Shown one piece after another: positions 8,248-16,908 of a DNA stretch of 56,450 bases (the stretch's first letter is position 1; each line of letters opens with the position of its first letter). The translations under genes and the position numbers were made by a program. The notes beneath the pieces are model-generated. The model was given only the letters and a program-made list of their open reading frames with translations, did no database searches and was not told where the DNA came from. This DNA comes from CAYVUI01 sp964454745 (GTDB lineage: Bacteria > Planctomycetota > Phycisphaerae > Sedimentisphaerales > Anaerohalosphaeraceae): the NCBI GenBank assembly GCA_964454745.1, contig CAYVUI010000011.1, forward strand, positions 1-56,450. Reading direction: 5' to 3'.

Positions 8248-9084
8248 TCAGGAGCTGTCGCGTGACAGGAGCAGTGCCCTGCCGGTCCACTGGCTGGCGA
8301 ATTGCTGCCTTGAGAGCTTGCGGATGCCAATCCACGGGTCGGCGAGGGTGACGCTGTCTTCGGTGACATCGAGCACGGCAACGCAGTGCTGGAGCATGGC
8401 GGTTTCTTTGAGGCTGACCAGCGCGGGACCTGCGGCGGTAAGGCTTTCGACATCAATTTTCCGGATGCGGCAATTGAGCCCCTCGTGTTTGTAGGCGGTA
8501 TTGAGATGGTGATACAGGTCGCCGATCCGGGTGCCGGTTATGGGTGAGGTCCGGGCGGCGAGTGCGATTTTGGACTCATCGGCCTCGATGCCGAGCTGAT
8601 CGAGTGCGGTCACGGCGGCGGCCGGGCCGCAGGTATAGTCGGTATTCTGGAGGCAGACCCCGTTTGGCGTAAAGGTAGTGATCTTTTGGGTCAGGTCGGC
8701 CCGCACCCACATCGCAGCGGCAGTCGGTACGTAGGCGGCCACGATCAGGACCAGCGCAGAGAGAATCATGACGGTAATCCGCCGCGGGCGGGTGGGCACG
8801 CGATGGAGAACCGGTACAATCCCGACGGGGATGCAAAAGGCCATGAGATAGCAAAGGCCCATGCCGAAACAGAAATAATAGGCAGTACCGGGCACCCAGG
8901 CGGGCTCGAAAAGCTTAAAAAGGATGATCCCTGTGAGCAGCCCGAGGGCCAGCAACGGGCCGAGAAAACGCAGAAATGCTTTTTTTCGCGTCAGAAGACC
9001 CAAACTGTACCCAGCCGCGGACAATGTCAGCAGCACAAAAAGCTCGATTTCATGTGTTACCGCAGTGTTCATCATCACCCCCAT
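8248..9084 (-). CDS. Membrane protein with C39-like (papain-fold) peptidase domain
   Basis: This 278-residue protein has about four transmembrane segments in residues 13-127, then a C39-like domain. The Cys box QNTDYTCGPAA (Cys152), His233 in LQHCVAV and Asp249 in LADPWIG form the expected catalytic triad. C39 domains cut double-glycine leader peptides when attached to ABC transporters. Free-standing C39-like proteins have varied or unknown substrates, and no ABC domain or bacteriocin gene is seen here. The ATG at 9084 has AAGG six bases upstream. In-frame ATGs at 9075 and 9072 are alternatives. It converges with the phosphoesterase gene, with stops 8 bases apart. Confidence 0.8.
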   Translation of the reverse strand: MGVMMNTAVTHEIELFVLLTLSAAGYSLGLLTRKKAFLRFLGPLLALGLLTGIILFKLFEPAWVPGTAYYFCFGMGLCYLMAFCIPVGIVPVLHRVPTRPRRITVMILSALVLIVAAYVPTAAAMWVRADLTQKITTFTPNGVCLQNTDYTCGPAAAVTALDQLGIEADESKIALAARTSPITGTRIGDLYHHLNTAYKHEGLNCRIRKIDVESLTAAGPALVSLKETAMLQHCVAVLDVTEDSVTLADPWIGIRKLSRQQFASQWTGRALLLSRDSS

Positions 9085-9091
9085 AGTGATC
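9070..9091. repeat. 22-bp direct repeat, copy 1 (start region of the C39-like gene)
   Basis: This stretch covers the ribosome-site end and first codons of the C39-like gene. It matches 9290-9311 at 21 of 22 positions in the same orientation, exactly 220 bp away. Confidence 0.75.
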
Positions 9092-9481
9092 CTTGTTTAC
9101 AGCAAACCATAAGTTAATGTTAAATAATCACTTAACGACATCACACAGAGAGGAGAGAGTCGAAAGTAGACCGCCGTAAAAAATGAAGATGCCCTTTAAA
9201 TAAGTTGAAAGGTAAAATCATTAGTATTCTATTCTCAATTTTCTACTGCTCTATGAGCAAGTTATTTGGTACCCCCAAAATAACTCACTCATCATCACCC
9301 CCATTGTGATCGTTTTTAATCCCAAACGCATCCCCCTGCCGATGGTATATTATAGCGTATTTCGGGTGTTCGATTCAAGGAAAAACGGACATTGGGGGCC
9401 GATAATACCCTGCCTGCGGACGGATGCGGGCGAAAAACGAAAAAAAATAAGGATATTTTCTGTGCCAGTTAGGAGACAAGA
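9085..9481. other. 397-bp intergenic region between the C39-like gene and pilT
   Basis: No credible gene is visible. It holds a purine-rich repeat fragment at 9141-9172 resembling the 1500-1690 cluster, and the second copy of the 22-bp direct repeat at 9290-9311. There is also an AT-rich stretch near 9345-9355 (tatattata) that could be part of a pilT promoter, though no convincing -35 box accompanies it. The pilT ribosome site AGGAG is at 9471-9475. Confidence 0.6.
9290..9311. repeat. 22-bp direct repeat, copy 2 (pseudo-start)
   Basis: One mismatch to 9070-9091. On the minus strand it recreates the start of the C39-like gene (ATG GGG GTG ATG ATG), but the frame then runs only about 17 codons to a stop. 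It looks like a remnant of a local duplication. Confidence 0.7.
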
Positions 9482-10546
9482 ATGATCGGCATCAAGACGA
9501 TTCTGGAAAAAGGGGTAGAGGCGGGCGCCAGTGACGTGCATATTAACGTGGGAATGCCGCCGGTTCTTCGGCGAAATACCGAGTTGATCGATATGGAACT
9601 GGATGTGGTCAAGCCTGAAGACTCGGAAAAGATGCTGGCCGAGCTGGTGGATAAGGAGAAGATCGAGAGTTTTCACAAGCGGATGGACCTGGACTTCGCG
9701 GCGACGATTGCCTCGGGCCAGCGATTCCGTGTGAACGCCCATTACCAGAACGGGACAATCGCGATGTCGTTTCGTGTGATTTCAAGCGATATTCCGGAGC
9801 TGGATTCACTGCATCTGCCTGCGATTCTCAATGAGCTGACCAAGCTGCCGCGGGGGTTGATCCTGGTGACCGGGCCGACGGGTTCGGGCAAGAGTACCTC
9901 GCTGGCGTCGATGATTAACGTAATCAACGCGGCGTACCGCAAGCGAATTATTACGCTCGAGGACCCGGTGGAGTATTCGCTTGAGAACCAGAAGTCGATG
10001 ATCGAGCAGCGTGAGATCGGGTTTGACTGCCCGGACTTCGCCTCGGGGCTTCGCCATGTTCTGCGCCAGGACCCGGATGTGATTATGGTCGGTGAAATGC
10101 GTGACCTGGAGACGACCAGCGCGACGATCACGGCGGCGGAAACCGGTCACCTGGTGTTCAGTACGCTGCACACGAATAATGCCTCGCAGACGGTTGAGCG
10201 TATTATTGATATTTACCCCGGGCATCAGCAGACGCAGATTCGCTCGATGCTGGCCAACACGCTCCAGGCGGTGATTTCTCAAACGCTGTTTCGGCGAGTG
10301 GACAGTTCGGGTATGGTGCCCTGCTGTGAGATCCTGCTTTGTAACGCGGCGGTTCGCAACTGCATCCGCGAGAACCGGATTTACGAGATCCCCAATATCA
10401 TTGAGACCTCCCGGAAGATCGGGATGCAGACGCTGGATAACAGCATCGCGGAGATGTATGAGCGGGGATTTTTGGATCGGCCCGAGGCGGTCGCGCGCGC
10501 GACAAACCCGGTGAAGATGGATCAATTATTGAAACAGCAGAAATGA
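9482..10546 (+). CDS. pilT: Type IV pilus retraction ATPase PilT
   Basis: This 354-residue protein is the normal PilT length. It has Walker A GPTGSGKST (131-139), the Asp box, Walker B GEMRD (204-208), the His box around HLVFSTLHTNN, and AVRNCIREN (about 290-298), a variant of the AIRNLIRE motif that marks retraction ATPases. It is a cytoplasmic hexamer that depolymerises pili to power twitching or DNA uptake. The ATG has AGGAG six bases upstream. It is transcribed alone, convergent with the secretin operon that carries the rest of the machine. It lacks the N-terminal domain and the Cys-rich zinc site of the PilB found at 21786-23543. Confidence 0.95.
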   Translation: MIGIKTILEKGVEAGASDVHINVGMPPVLRRNTELIDMELDVVKPEDSEKMLAELVDKEKIESFHKRMDLDFAATIASGQRFRVNAHYQNGTIAMSFRVISSDIPELDSLHLPAILNELTKLPRGLILVTGPTGSGKSTSLASMINVINAAYRKRIITLEDPVEYSLENQKSMIEQREIGFDCPDFASGLRHVLRQDPDVIMVGEMRDLETTSATITAAETGHLVFSTLHTNNASQTVERIIDIYPGHQQTQIRSMLANTLQAVISQTLFRRVDSSGMVPCCEILLCNAAVRNCIRENRIYEIPNIIETSRKIGMQTLDNSIAEMYERGFLDRPEAVARATNPVKMDQLLKQQK

Positions 10547-10574
10547 TCGGAAACGTTCGCTTCCAAAATCTATA

Positions 10575-10607
10575 GCGGCCGGAAAGGGGTTGGGGCTCTC
10601 CGGCCGC
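10575..10607. terminator. GC-rich palindrome between convergent pilT and pilQ
   Basis: A perfect 9-bp stem (gcggccgga at 10575-10583, tccggccgc at 10599-10607) with a 15-base loop lies midway between the two stop codons. It lacks a T-tract on either side, so it is at best a weak bidirectional terminator or a transcription barrier. Confidence 0.45.
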
Positions 10608-10642
10608 GTACGTTCCATTCGCGCGAGGCGGTGGTATGAGTT

Positions 10643-12597
10643 TTACTCTGAGATGTAGAGGATCTCTCGTTTTTCCTGCTTGAGCTTTCTCGACATCGCT
10701 TTATTCTCGTGCTTGTCGTAATCTTTCTCGAACTTGCTGAAATCGGGATCGCCGGCAGGCGGCAAATCCGAACTGTTATAGACACGCTGTTCATGGGGCA
10801 TCAGCCTGGGCTCAATGATGATTTTCGGGGTGATGAAGATCATCAGCTCATTGGTGACCACTTCTTCAGTTGTATCCCTGAAGATTCCGCCCACGAGAGG
10901 CAGGTCGCCGAGGACCGGCGCTTTGTGAATGGTCTGGGAAGTTTCACGCTTGCGCAGGCCGCCGAGGACGACGGTCCGCTCATTTTGGACCAGTGCCATT
11001 GTATTGATCTCACGTGTATCGACGGTGGGCGGCTGGCCTTGGGTAAGGTTGCCGACGACGACGCCGAAACGCGGGAGAATGTGCAGACGCAGCATGTCAT
11101 CGCGTGTGATGTGCGGAGTCACGAGCAGCTCGACGCCGACTTCCTTAAACTTGGTAGAGGTCAGGCTTCCGCCCGCGGAGGTGTCGGTCTGCTCGGTATA
11201 GGGAATCTCGCGGACGATCTTGAACTGGGCGGTGCCGTTGTCGAGGACCATGATCCGTGGATTGGCCAGCAGCTTGGCGCCGATATCCTTGTGGAGCATC
11301 TGGAAGAGAATATCGATATCGATGCTGTTATTGAGCAGGCCGATTCGGATTGCACCGCCGTTCTCACGGTCGAAGGAGCCGGCGAGGAACGGGGTGTTGC
11401 TTCGTGTCATATCCGTGTTGTCGGACAGGCCATAGCCATCGCCGACGCTGTCGATATCGGTGACGCCGGGCTCGGAGGTATTGTTACGGCCGAGGTTCCA
11501 TGAGATTCCCATGTCGAAGTTATCCGTTGTGGTTACGTCATAGATGCGGACTTCGACGAGGACCTGGGGGGTCTGGCGGTCGATTTCTTCAATAAATTCG
11601 TCGATGGCCTTGATGCGGCTTTCGGTATCGTTGACGATCAGGTTGCTGGTGCTGGGCGAGGCGGAGATGGAGCCGCGTGAGGAGATAAACTTTGTAATGG
11701 CCTTCTCGACCTCTTCAATGTCGGCATAGATGATCCGGTAGACACGGTTGACGAGTCGCTCGGAGACGGAATTGATCTCTGCGGCGGTGCCGACACGGAT
11801 CATGTTCTTCGAAGCGGTGAAGGAAAAGCCGTGGACCATGAGAATGTTGTTGAGGGCCTCTTCGAGGGGGACGTCGGTCAGTTTGGCCGTGACGGTTCCC
11901 TGTACGTTGGGGCTCTTGATGATATCGACGCCGGCCTGTTCGGCGATGATCCGCAGGACGTCCTCGACGGGCGTTTCGCGGAAATCCACGCTGATGGGTT
12001 TTAGCATCCGGAAATCAAGCTCGGAGAGCTGACGCTGTTCGAGGTCGGATTCGGCGGGCTTGTCCTGTGATTCGCTGTCTTCGCCGTTGGTGTCTGTTTG
12101 CTGTTCCCCGGCAACACCTGCGGGATTCTCGGCGGCAATGGTCGCCAGGATCGGCGCGAGTTCATTCTCGTCGAGGTAGACCACCNNNNNNNNNNGGGAG
12201 GCTGGGAATTGCCTGAGGCGTATGAATCCGGGCCTTCGCTGCCCATCGAGAGGGACCAGGTTGCCTGGCCGGTGTCTGGATTGACCTGCACGGGGTCGAT
12301 CAATTCGCGGTCGAAGACGCTTTGCTGTGAATCGGCAAACGGCGAGGAGCCGGATTCGACCTGGGCGGATTCGTTTTCAATTACGCCAAGGTCCTGCTGG
12401 TCGGAGGCATAGCTCTCCGCAGGTTCGGAGCTTTCGGGCACCAGTTCTTCGGCTTCGGGGATGGAGCCGGCCTGACCGGAAAAGGTAAACGACGGGTCCT
12501 CTTCGGTCTGGGCGACACACAGAAACGCGATGGTGCACAGAAACGCGATTGACGTAATCACTCGTTTAATGATTTTTGAATGGTAGATTTTTTTCAT
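10643..12597 (-). CDS. pilQ: PilQ/GspD-family outer-membrane secretin, interrupted by an assembly gap
   Basis: Secretins form the outer-membrane pore through which type IV pili pass. The N-terminal part (134 codons from the ATG at 12597) has a signal peptide ending near CVAQ and an acidic low-complexity region. After ten N (12186-12195) the frame resumes with an STN-like domain (residues around PISVDFRETPVEDVL), a secretin N-domain and the secretin core with its C-terminal signature near VLGGLRKRE and VPLVGGIF-like segments. The two halves are in different frames. An intact gene requires a true gap length of 2 modulo 3, so the ten N is a placeholder. It is the last gene of the pilM-to-pilQ unit, 27 bases after pilP. 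Confidence 0.88.
12186..12195. other. Assembly gap (10 N) inside the secretin gene
   Basis: Ten undetermined bases. The reading frame before the gap ends on a codon boundary (12196-12198). After it, one base (12185) precedes the next codon, so the real missing length must be 2 modulo 3 if the gene is intact. Confidence 0.97.
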
Positions 12598-12624
12598 AAT
12601 TAGAACATCCTGCCTGTACTGAAT

Positions 12625-13230
12625 TTATCGCTGGACCATCTGCTTCCAGCGTTTGTCCTTTTCTTCAAACACAATAAAATCTTTGCCGATGCCCAGAACC
12701 TTCGCGGATCCGACGGTATCGCCGGGACGAACGATCTGGCCGTTGATCACCGCCATAGGATCGTCTTTGCTGAAAACGATCCCGGTGATGACCAGGGCAT
12801 CGGAGCCGGCCTGACCGGCCTGGCCTGGCCGCATCGGGTCGCGCAGATCGCCGTTCAGGGGTTTTGGCTTTTCCCAGTCCTTGAGTTTCCACAGGTTGTC
12901 GATCTTTTTGAACTGGGTTTTTGTCTGGGCCTTGACGCTTTTGGGAGAGGTCACGTCGAGGACCTTCATCATCATGACAATGAGCACCACCAGCAGAACG
13001 GGGATCATGAATGTCATGACCTTCTGCTTGCGGGGTACGTCCTTTCCGTTGCCGCCGAGCAGGCGGGCATAGACGTGCTCCATCAGGTGCTTTTTGGGCC
13101 TTGCGGGTTTTTTGTTTTTTGTCTTTTTTGACGCCTTGGCCTGGCCGGGATCCATTTCCTGACCGGGCACGCTGACCCCGTCAAAAATTTCGGCGACGCT
13201 TTTGTTGAGTCCTGCGTTTCGTTCGTTCAT
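12625..13230 (-). CDS. PilP/GspC-like inner-membrane pilus protein
   Basis: A 201-residue protein with a basic, Lys-rich cytoplasmic N-terminus (about 1-70), one transmembrane segment (about 72-90) and a periplasmic tail. The last ~60 residues (from ALVITGIVFS to the end) have the look of the HR domain of GspC/GspB/PilP: a short beta repeat with INGQIVRPGDTVG. In other systems this domain docks on the secretin. Position directly before the secretin supports the assignment. It overlaps the ParA gene by four bases (ATGA at 13227-13230), so translation is coupled. Sequence similarity to classical PilP is weak, and the assignment rests on architecture and context. Confidence 0.7.
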   Translation of the reverse strand: MNERNAGLNKSVAEIFDGVSVPGQEMDPGQAKASKKTKNKKPARPKKHLMEHVYARLLGGNGKDVPRKQKVMTFMIPVLLVVLIVMMMKVLDVTSPKSVKAQTKTQFKKIDNLWKLKDWEKPKPLNGDLRDPMRPGQAGQAGSDALVITGIVFSKDDPMAVINGQIVRPGDTVGSAKVLGIGKDFIVFEEKDKRWKQMVQR

Positions 13231-13985
13231 GCGAGCACCTCCCTGGCAAGTGCAAGATAGTCTTCGGCCCCCCTGCTCTCTGGTGAGAAAGTCAGGACGG
13301 GTTTGCCGGCACTGGGGGCCTCAGCCAGATCGATGTTGCGGTGGATGACCGTATCGAAAACGAGCGGGCCGAAATGATCCCGCATCTGGTCCTGAATCTG
13401 GCGGCTGTAGAGCGTGGTGTTTTCCACGAAGGTAAGCAGCAGACCGGCGATACGGGTATGGCAGCCCTTGTATTTTTCGCGGATGATATTGGCGGATTCC
13501 ATGAGCTGCTTTAAGCCTTCGAGACAGTAGTAATTGAGCTGCACGGGCACGATGACCTCGGTGCTGGCGATCAGGGCGTTTAGCGTCAGGAGGCCGACCG
13601 ACGGCGGACAATCGATAATGCAGAAATCGTACTGCTTGTAGACACGGGAGAGCTTTTCGTCCAGCACGGTCTGGTATTTTCGTTTGCCGGCAAGCTTGAT
13701 CTCGGCCCCGGCCAGGATGATATTGCCCGGCGCAATGTCGAGGTTGGGGTAGACCGCTTCGACTCGGATATCCCGGATCGAGACCGACCGGCGGACCAGG
13801 CAGTCATAGATGCTGGTTTCGAGCAGGTCGGAATTGACGCCGAAAGCGAGGGTGCTGTGCCCCTGGGGGTCAAGGTCTACGAGCAGCACGCGCTGGCCGC
13901 ACTGGGCCAGTGAAGCTGCAAGGTTTACGGCGGTGGTCGTCTTGCCGCATCCGCCTTTCTGGTTGGCTATGGCGATGGTTTTCAT
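13227..13985 (-). CDS. ParA/MinD-type ATPase embedded in the pilus alignment operon
   Basis: A 252-residue ParA-family protein with the deviant Walker A KGGCGKTT (10-17), LLVDLDPQG (switch I, about 34-42) and IIDCPPSVG (Walker B). Such ATPases dimerise with ATP and position DNA or large protein machines in the cell. No ParB or parS is nearby. Instead it overlaps both neighbours by ATGA quadruplets: the PilO-like gene at 13982-13985 and the PilP-like gene at 13227-13230. I infer a role in placing or regulating the pilus machine, by analogy to TadZ, FlhG and MinD-type pilus or flagellar positioning proteins. The family call is certain. The role is not. Confidence 0.9.
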   Translation of the reverse strand: MKTIAIANQKGGCGKTTTAVNLAASLAQCGQRVLLVDLDPQGHSTLAFGVNSDLLETSIYDCLVRRSVSIRDIRVEAVYPNLDIAPGNIILAGAEIKLAGKRKYQTVLDEKLSRVYKQYDFCIIDCPPSVGLLTLNALIASTEVIVPVQLNYYCLEGLKQLMESANIIREKYKGCHTRIAGLLLTFVENTTLYSRQIQDQMRDHFGPLVFDTVIHRNIDLAEAPSAGKPVLTFSPESRGAEDYLALAREVLA

Positions 13986-14575
13986 TTCTTCTTTTCTTTT
14001 ATTTGCTGTGAGATTGCCGCCGGTTTGGTCACGAGGACTGCGAGGTTCATTTCCGCGGGGTTAACCTCGGATTGCCTGGAGCGGGAAATCTCAAATTCAT
14101 TGATAAAGATAAACGGTTCATTGCGTTCGAGTGTATTGACCATTTGTGCGAACTGGTTGAAGTGACCGTTGAAATCCACGATGAAGCGGTTTTCGCAGAT
14201 GGTCTGGCATTTTTCGATCTCTATGTTCAGGTCGCCGGGCGCATTTTTGATGCTGAACGATTCGAGCCGGTTTTGCTTGGCGATTTCACTGATCGAAAGG
14301 GTAATCTCGGTGGTCTCTTCAAAATCAAGCGTAAAACGGGTTAGACGTTCACTGAGTTCTTCGATCTGGGCGAGCTTTTTCTGGATATTTTCCTGCCCCA
14401 CGAGGTCGCGGTCTTGTTTGAGCTTGGCTTTTTTCTCTTCGAGCTGCTGACAGACCGCGGTCATTTCGTTTTTCTGCGGCAAAAAAACCATGACATACAC
14501 GGCGGCAAAACCGACGATCATCATGGCCCAGAGCAGGCCGATCCCGAGCATAAATTTTTTATGGCTGTGTCGCAT
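13982..14575 (-). CDS. PilO-like inner-membrane alignment protein
   Basis: A 197-residue protein with one N-terminal transmembrane segment (about 10-32), a coiled-coil (about 36-85) and a C-terminal ferredoxin-like region rich in FxxFxxMVNTLERN. This is the usual PilO/GspM architecture. PilO pairs with PilN in the periplasm and links the cytoplasmic PilM ring to PilP. The gene starts six bases after the PilN-like stop and shares ATGA with the ParA gene. Sequence identity to proteobacterial PilO looks low, so the name rests on architecture and gene order. Confidence 0.75.
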   Translation of the reverse strand: MRHSHKKFMLGIGLLWAMMIVGFAAVYVMVFLPQKNEMTAVCQQLEEKKAKLKQDRDLVGQENIQKKLAQIEELSERLTRFTLDFEETTEITLSISEIAKQNRLESFSIKNAPGDLNIEIEKCQTICENRFIVDFNGHFNQFAQMVNTLERNEPFIFINEFEISRSRQSEVNPAEMNLAVLVTKPAAISQQIKEKKK

Positions 14576-14581
14576 CTTTTC

Positions 14582-15223
14582 TCACATATAAGGTCGGAAA
14601 TAACAGGTTACATGAAACGAGAGTTTCTGACTTTTGGTCATTTTTTTGACATCCCGGGAGAAACGTACATCCTCGAGGCGGTCCCTGAGCAGTTCATTGT
14701 TTCGCAGGGTCTGGGTAAACTCGAGCACCTGCGGGTCCCAGTTGCGGGAAGGGTCGCCGGTCAGGTAGATATGCAGCTCACGGATCGGCACCTGCAAAAG
14801 CGTGTAGTGCTCAGGCTTGTCTTTTTTGGGATACTTCCGCTGGATCGTTTTCTTGCGGGCGGAAAGCTTTTCCATGGCCATCATCGGGGGAACGGACTCA
14901 CTGATCAGCTCAATGATCCCGGACCACTGGACGTAGGAATCAATCGTGTTGGAAACTTCGGTCAGGGCGGCCTGGAGGTTCTTTTCCTGCGCGGCATACG
15001 CCTGGTAGCGCTGCACGGAGGGGGCAAGCTTTTCGATTTCTTTCTGGATACCGGTGATCTCCTGTTTCTGGATCGAGATGGCCACGCGGTTGCGGATATA
15101 GTATCCGACCATCATCATCCCGATGAGCATCGGGACGAGGATTGTCACCAGCATCAGCATGATATTGATCGGCTTGCTGCGTTCGGGTATTCCCTCTCCG
15201 ACGAATAGGTCAATCTGGTACAT
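14582..15223 (-). CDS. PilN-like inner-membrane alignment protein
   Basis: A 213-residue protein with a short cytoplasmic start that opens MYQIDLF (the PilN N-terminus normally binds PilM). One transmembrane segment follows at about 20-42, then a coiled-coil at about 50-95 and a periplasmic alpha/beta domain. It follows pilM by one base and precedes the PilO-like gene by six, the standard M-N-O order. The opening residues resemble the conserved PilN motif I-N-L-L, here I-D-L-F. Confidence 0.75.
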   Translation of the reverse strand: MYQIDLFVGEGIPERSKPINIMLMLVTILVPMLIGMMMVGYYIRNRVAISIQKQEITGIQKEIEKLAPSVQRYQAYAAQEKNLQAALTEVSNTIDSYVQWSGIIELISESVPPMMAMEKLSARKKTIQRKYPKKDKPEHYTLLQVPIRELHIYLTGDPSRNWDPQVLEFTQTLRNNELLRDRLEDVRFSRDVKKMTKSQKLSFHVTCYFRPYM

Positions 15224-15224
15224 A

Positions 15225-16586
15225 TTAAAATGTCCTCAATGCAAGCCCGATCGCCACGGCGAAACAGGACCTGTACTTTTCCAGTGTTTTTTTCGCTTCT
15301 TTTGAGCCTTCCCATTTGTATTCCCGGGTCGGATCCCAAAGGGAGACGTCCGAGGTGATCTGATCTACGGCCAGCGAAGCAAAGCCGGGGCTCTGACTGA
15401 AGCCTCCGGTGACATGCACCTCTTCAATTTCGGAACTGATCTCACTGGAGCCGTAATAGCGAATGGTATTGTTGATCTCAGAAAACAGCCCGCTGCACGC
15501 CCGGGCCAGGTTCGACTGGAAATCTCCGCCCGCGACGGGTTCAGATTCAATCGGTGCCGGAGGCTCGGTCGGCGGCTCGATGGTCTGAAACTGCAGATAG
15601 GCTTCATCGTCATCTTCGTCGATGTCTTTTGGCTGGGATGGTTTTGAGGATTCAGGCTGCTGATCATCGGCCAGGGCGAACATGAGGTCCTGGGGTGTCT
15701 GTTCCTGGGCATCTTCCACTGCGTCTTCTAACTCTTCGCTGTCATCAGACACGGAGAGTTCATATTCATTTACAGTCTCGATCTGCGGGGCAGGCATTGG
15801 CGATATAGACTCCAGATCCTGCGATTCAAGCGGAGCGAATATCTTCTCAAAAATATCTTCTCGTCTTTCGCCGGATCCTGAGCACAGTCGATCCAGGATG
15901 GTTTCTCCTCCGATAGCGATATCGCGCACAATGGGCAGTCCGTCCTGATCCACAATTACGACATTGGTGCTGTATGCCCCGACATTGACCAGTGCGACCG
16001 GTTTGCCCTTATACGGCAGACCCTGGGTAAAGCAGTTAAGAATCGCGAGGCCGTCGATATCCATGAGTACAGGATTGAGCGAGGAATGCCTGATGAGCCT
16101 GGCCTTTTCGTCCACGGCCTGGTGTGTGGCCGCGACGAGAATGCCCGCGTAGCCGTTCTCATCGTGTGCGAGCACCTGGTAATCCACGGCAGCATCTTCG
16201 ACGTTGAACGGGCAGACCTGGGAGGCTTCGAGAAGTGCGGCGTTTTTGAGCTCATCTTTGCTCAAATTCGGAAACCGGAACGTACGCACAGCGACCTCGG
16301 GACCGCTGATGCCCGTTACGGCATGCACGGTTTGTGCCTGCACCGAATCGAGACACCGGGTCACGGATTCGAGTACGTTTTTCTCTTTTTCTTTTGCATC
16401 CTCGATCGTATTCTCAGCGATTGGACTAATCCCCGCTGAGACAATTGAATACCCTGATGACGTTTTTTTTGCCTGTACGGCTTTAATAAACGCCGATCCG
16501 ATATCCACGCCGACGACAACATTCTTTTTGACTTTAAACACGCTGGTCATCCCTTTACATAAATCAATAAATCCTGCGGGAGCCAT
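15225..16586 (-). CDS. pilM: PilM, actin-like cytoplasmic pilus assembly ATPase-fold protein, with a long acidic insertion
   Basis: PilM has the FtsA/actin fold and forms the cytoplasmic ring of the alignment complex. Phosphate-binding VVGVDIGSAFIKA (about residues 24-36), the middle region ALVNVGAYSTNVVIV and the C-terminal EVHVTGGFSQSPG are recognisable. Between about residues 245 and 355 lies an insertion rich in Asp, Glu, Pro and Ser that splits the domain and is absent from ordinary PilM (about 350 residues, against 453 here). The start is uncertain. The ATG at 16586 and that at 16550 (before SVFKVKKNVVVG) both have poorly spaced ribosome sites. It heads the pilM-N-O-parA-P-Q unit. Confidence 0.88.
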   Translation of the reverse strand: MAPAGFIDLCKGMTSVFKVKKNVVVGVDIGSAFIKAVQAKKTSSGYSIVSAGISPIAENTIEDAKEKEKNVLESVTRCLDSVQAQTVHAVTGISGPEVAVRTFRFPNLSKDELKNAALLEASQVCPFNVEDAAVDYQVLAHDENGYAGILVAATHQAVDEKARLIRHSSLNPVLMDIDGLAILNCFTQGLPYKGKPVALVNVGAYSTNVVIVDQDGLPIVRDIAIGGETILDRLCSGSGERREDIFEKIFAPLESQDLESISPMPAPQIETVNEYELSVSDDSEELEDAVEDAQEQTPQDLMFALADDQQPESSKPSQPKDIDEDDDEAYLQFQTIEPPTEPPAPIESEPVAGGDFQSNLARACSGLFSEINNTIRYYGSSEISSEIEEVHVTGGFSQSPGFASLAVDQITSDVSLWDPTREYKWEGSKEAKKTLEKYRSCFAVAIGLALRTF

Positions 16587-16908
16587 CGTCCTGCCGGCTC
16601 GCTGAGAGGCCCGAATTCCGTTTGCATCCCGAATCCGGGTATTCTCTCATCGGGGTTCTGCCGCCCACAACAGCATCAACCCCTTGTGTATTCCTTTACA
16701 GATTTTCAAATAGCAATGTATTCAAAAGGGATTTCGGCGTTTTCAGGATTGAGAATTAGCACAAGAACAAGAAAATCCAAATGATGTGCATTTTTGAAAA
16801 AAAATGTTGATTCGGCTGGGGCGCAAAAAAAGGGCGTCCGATAAGACGCCCTGTCGTTTTTTCAGTATGTGCAAAGCGGATTCAACCGCCTCGGCTGATG
16901 CAAGCCGA
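16587..16908. other. 322-bp intergenic region upstream of pilM
   Basis: It contains the terminator of the pilV-W-X unit at 16825-16851. The remaining roughly 230 bases form the leader and promoter region of the pilM operon. No consensus promoter stands out and I see no gene. I looked for a c-di-GMP riboswitch core and did not find one. Confidence 0.6.
16825..16851 (-). terminator. Intrinsic terminator after the PilX-like gene
   Basis: A perfect 7-bp stem (gggcgtc at 16832-16838, gacgccc at 16845-16851, loop cgataa) is followed on the minus strand by seven T (16831-16825). It ends the pilV-pilW-pilX transcript and separates it from the pilM operon. Confidence 0.88.

Noticed and set aside
13227..13985. 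Chromosome-partition locus centred on the ParA gene
   Set aside because: There is no parB, no parS-like palindrome and no replication gene nearby. Coupling is to pilus genes on both sides.
16587..16820. A riboswitch, for example for c-di-GMP, ahead of pilM
   Set aside because: Such switches often control pili, but I found no recognisable conserved core or tetraloop-receptor pattern.
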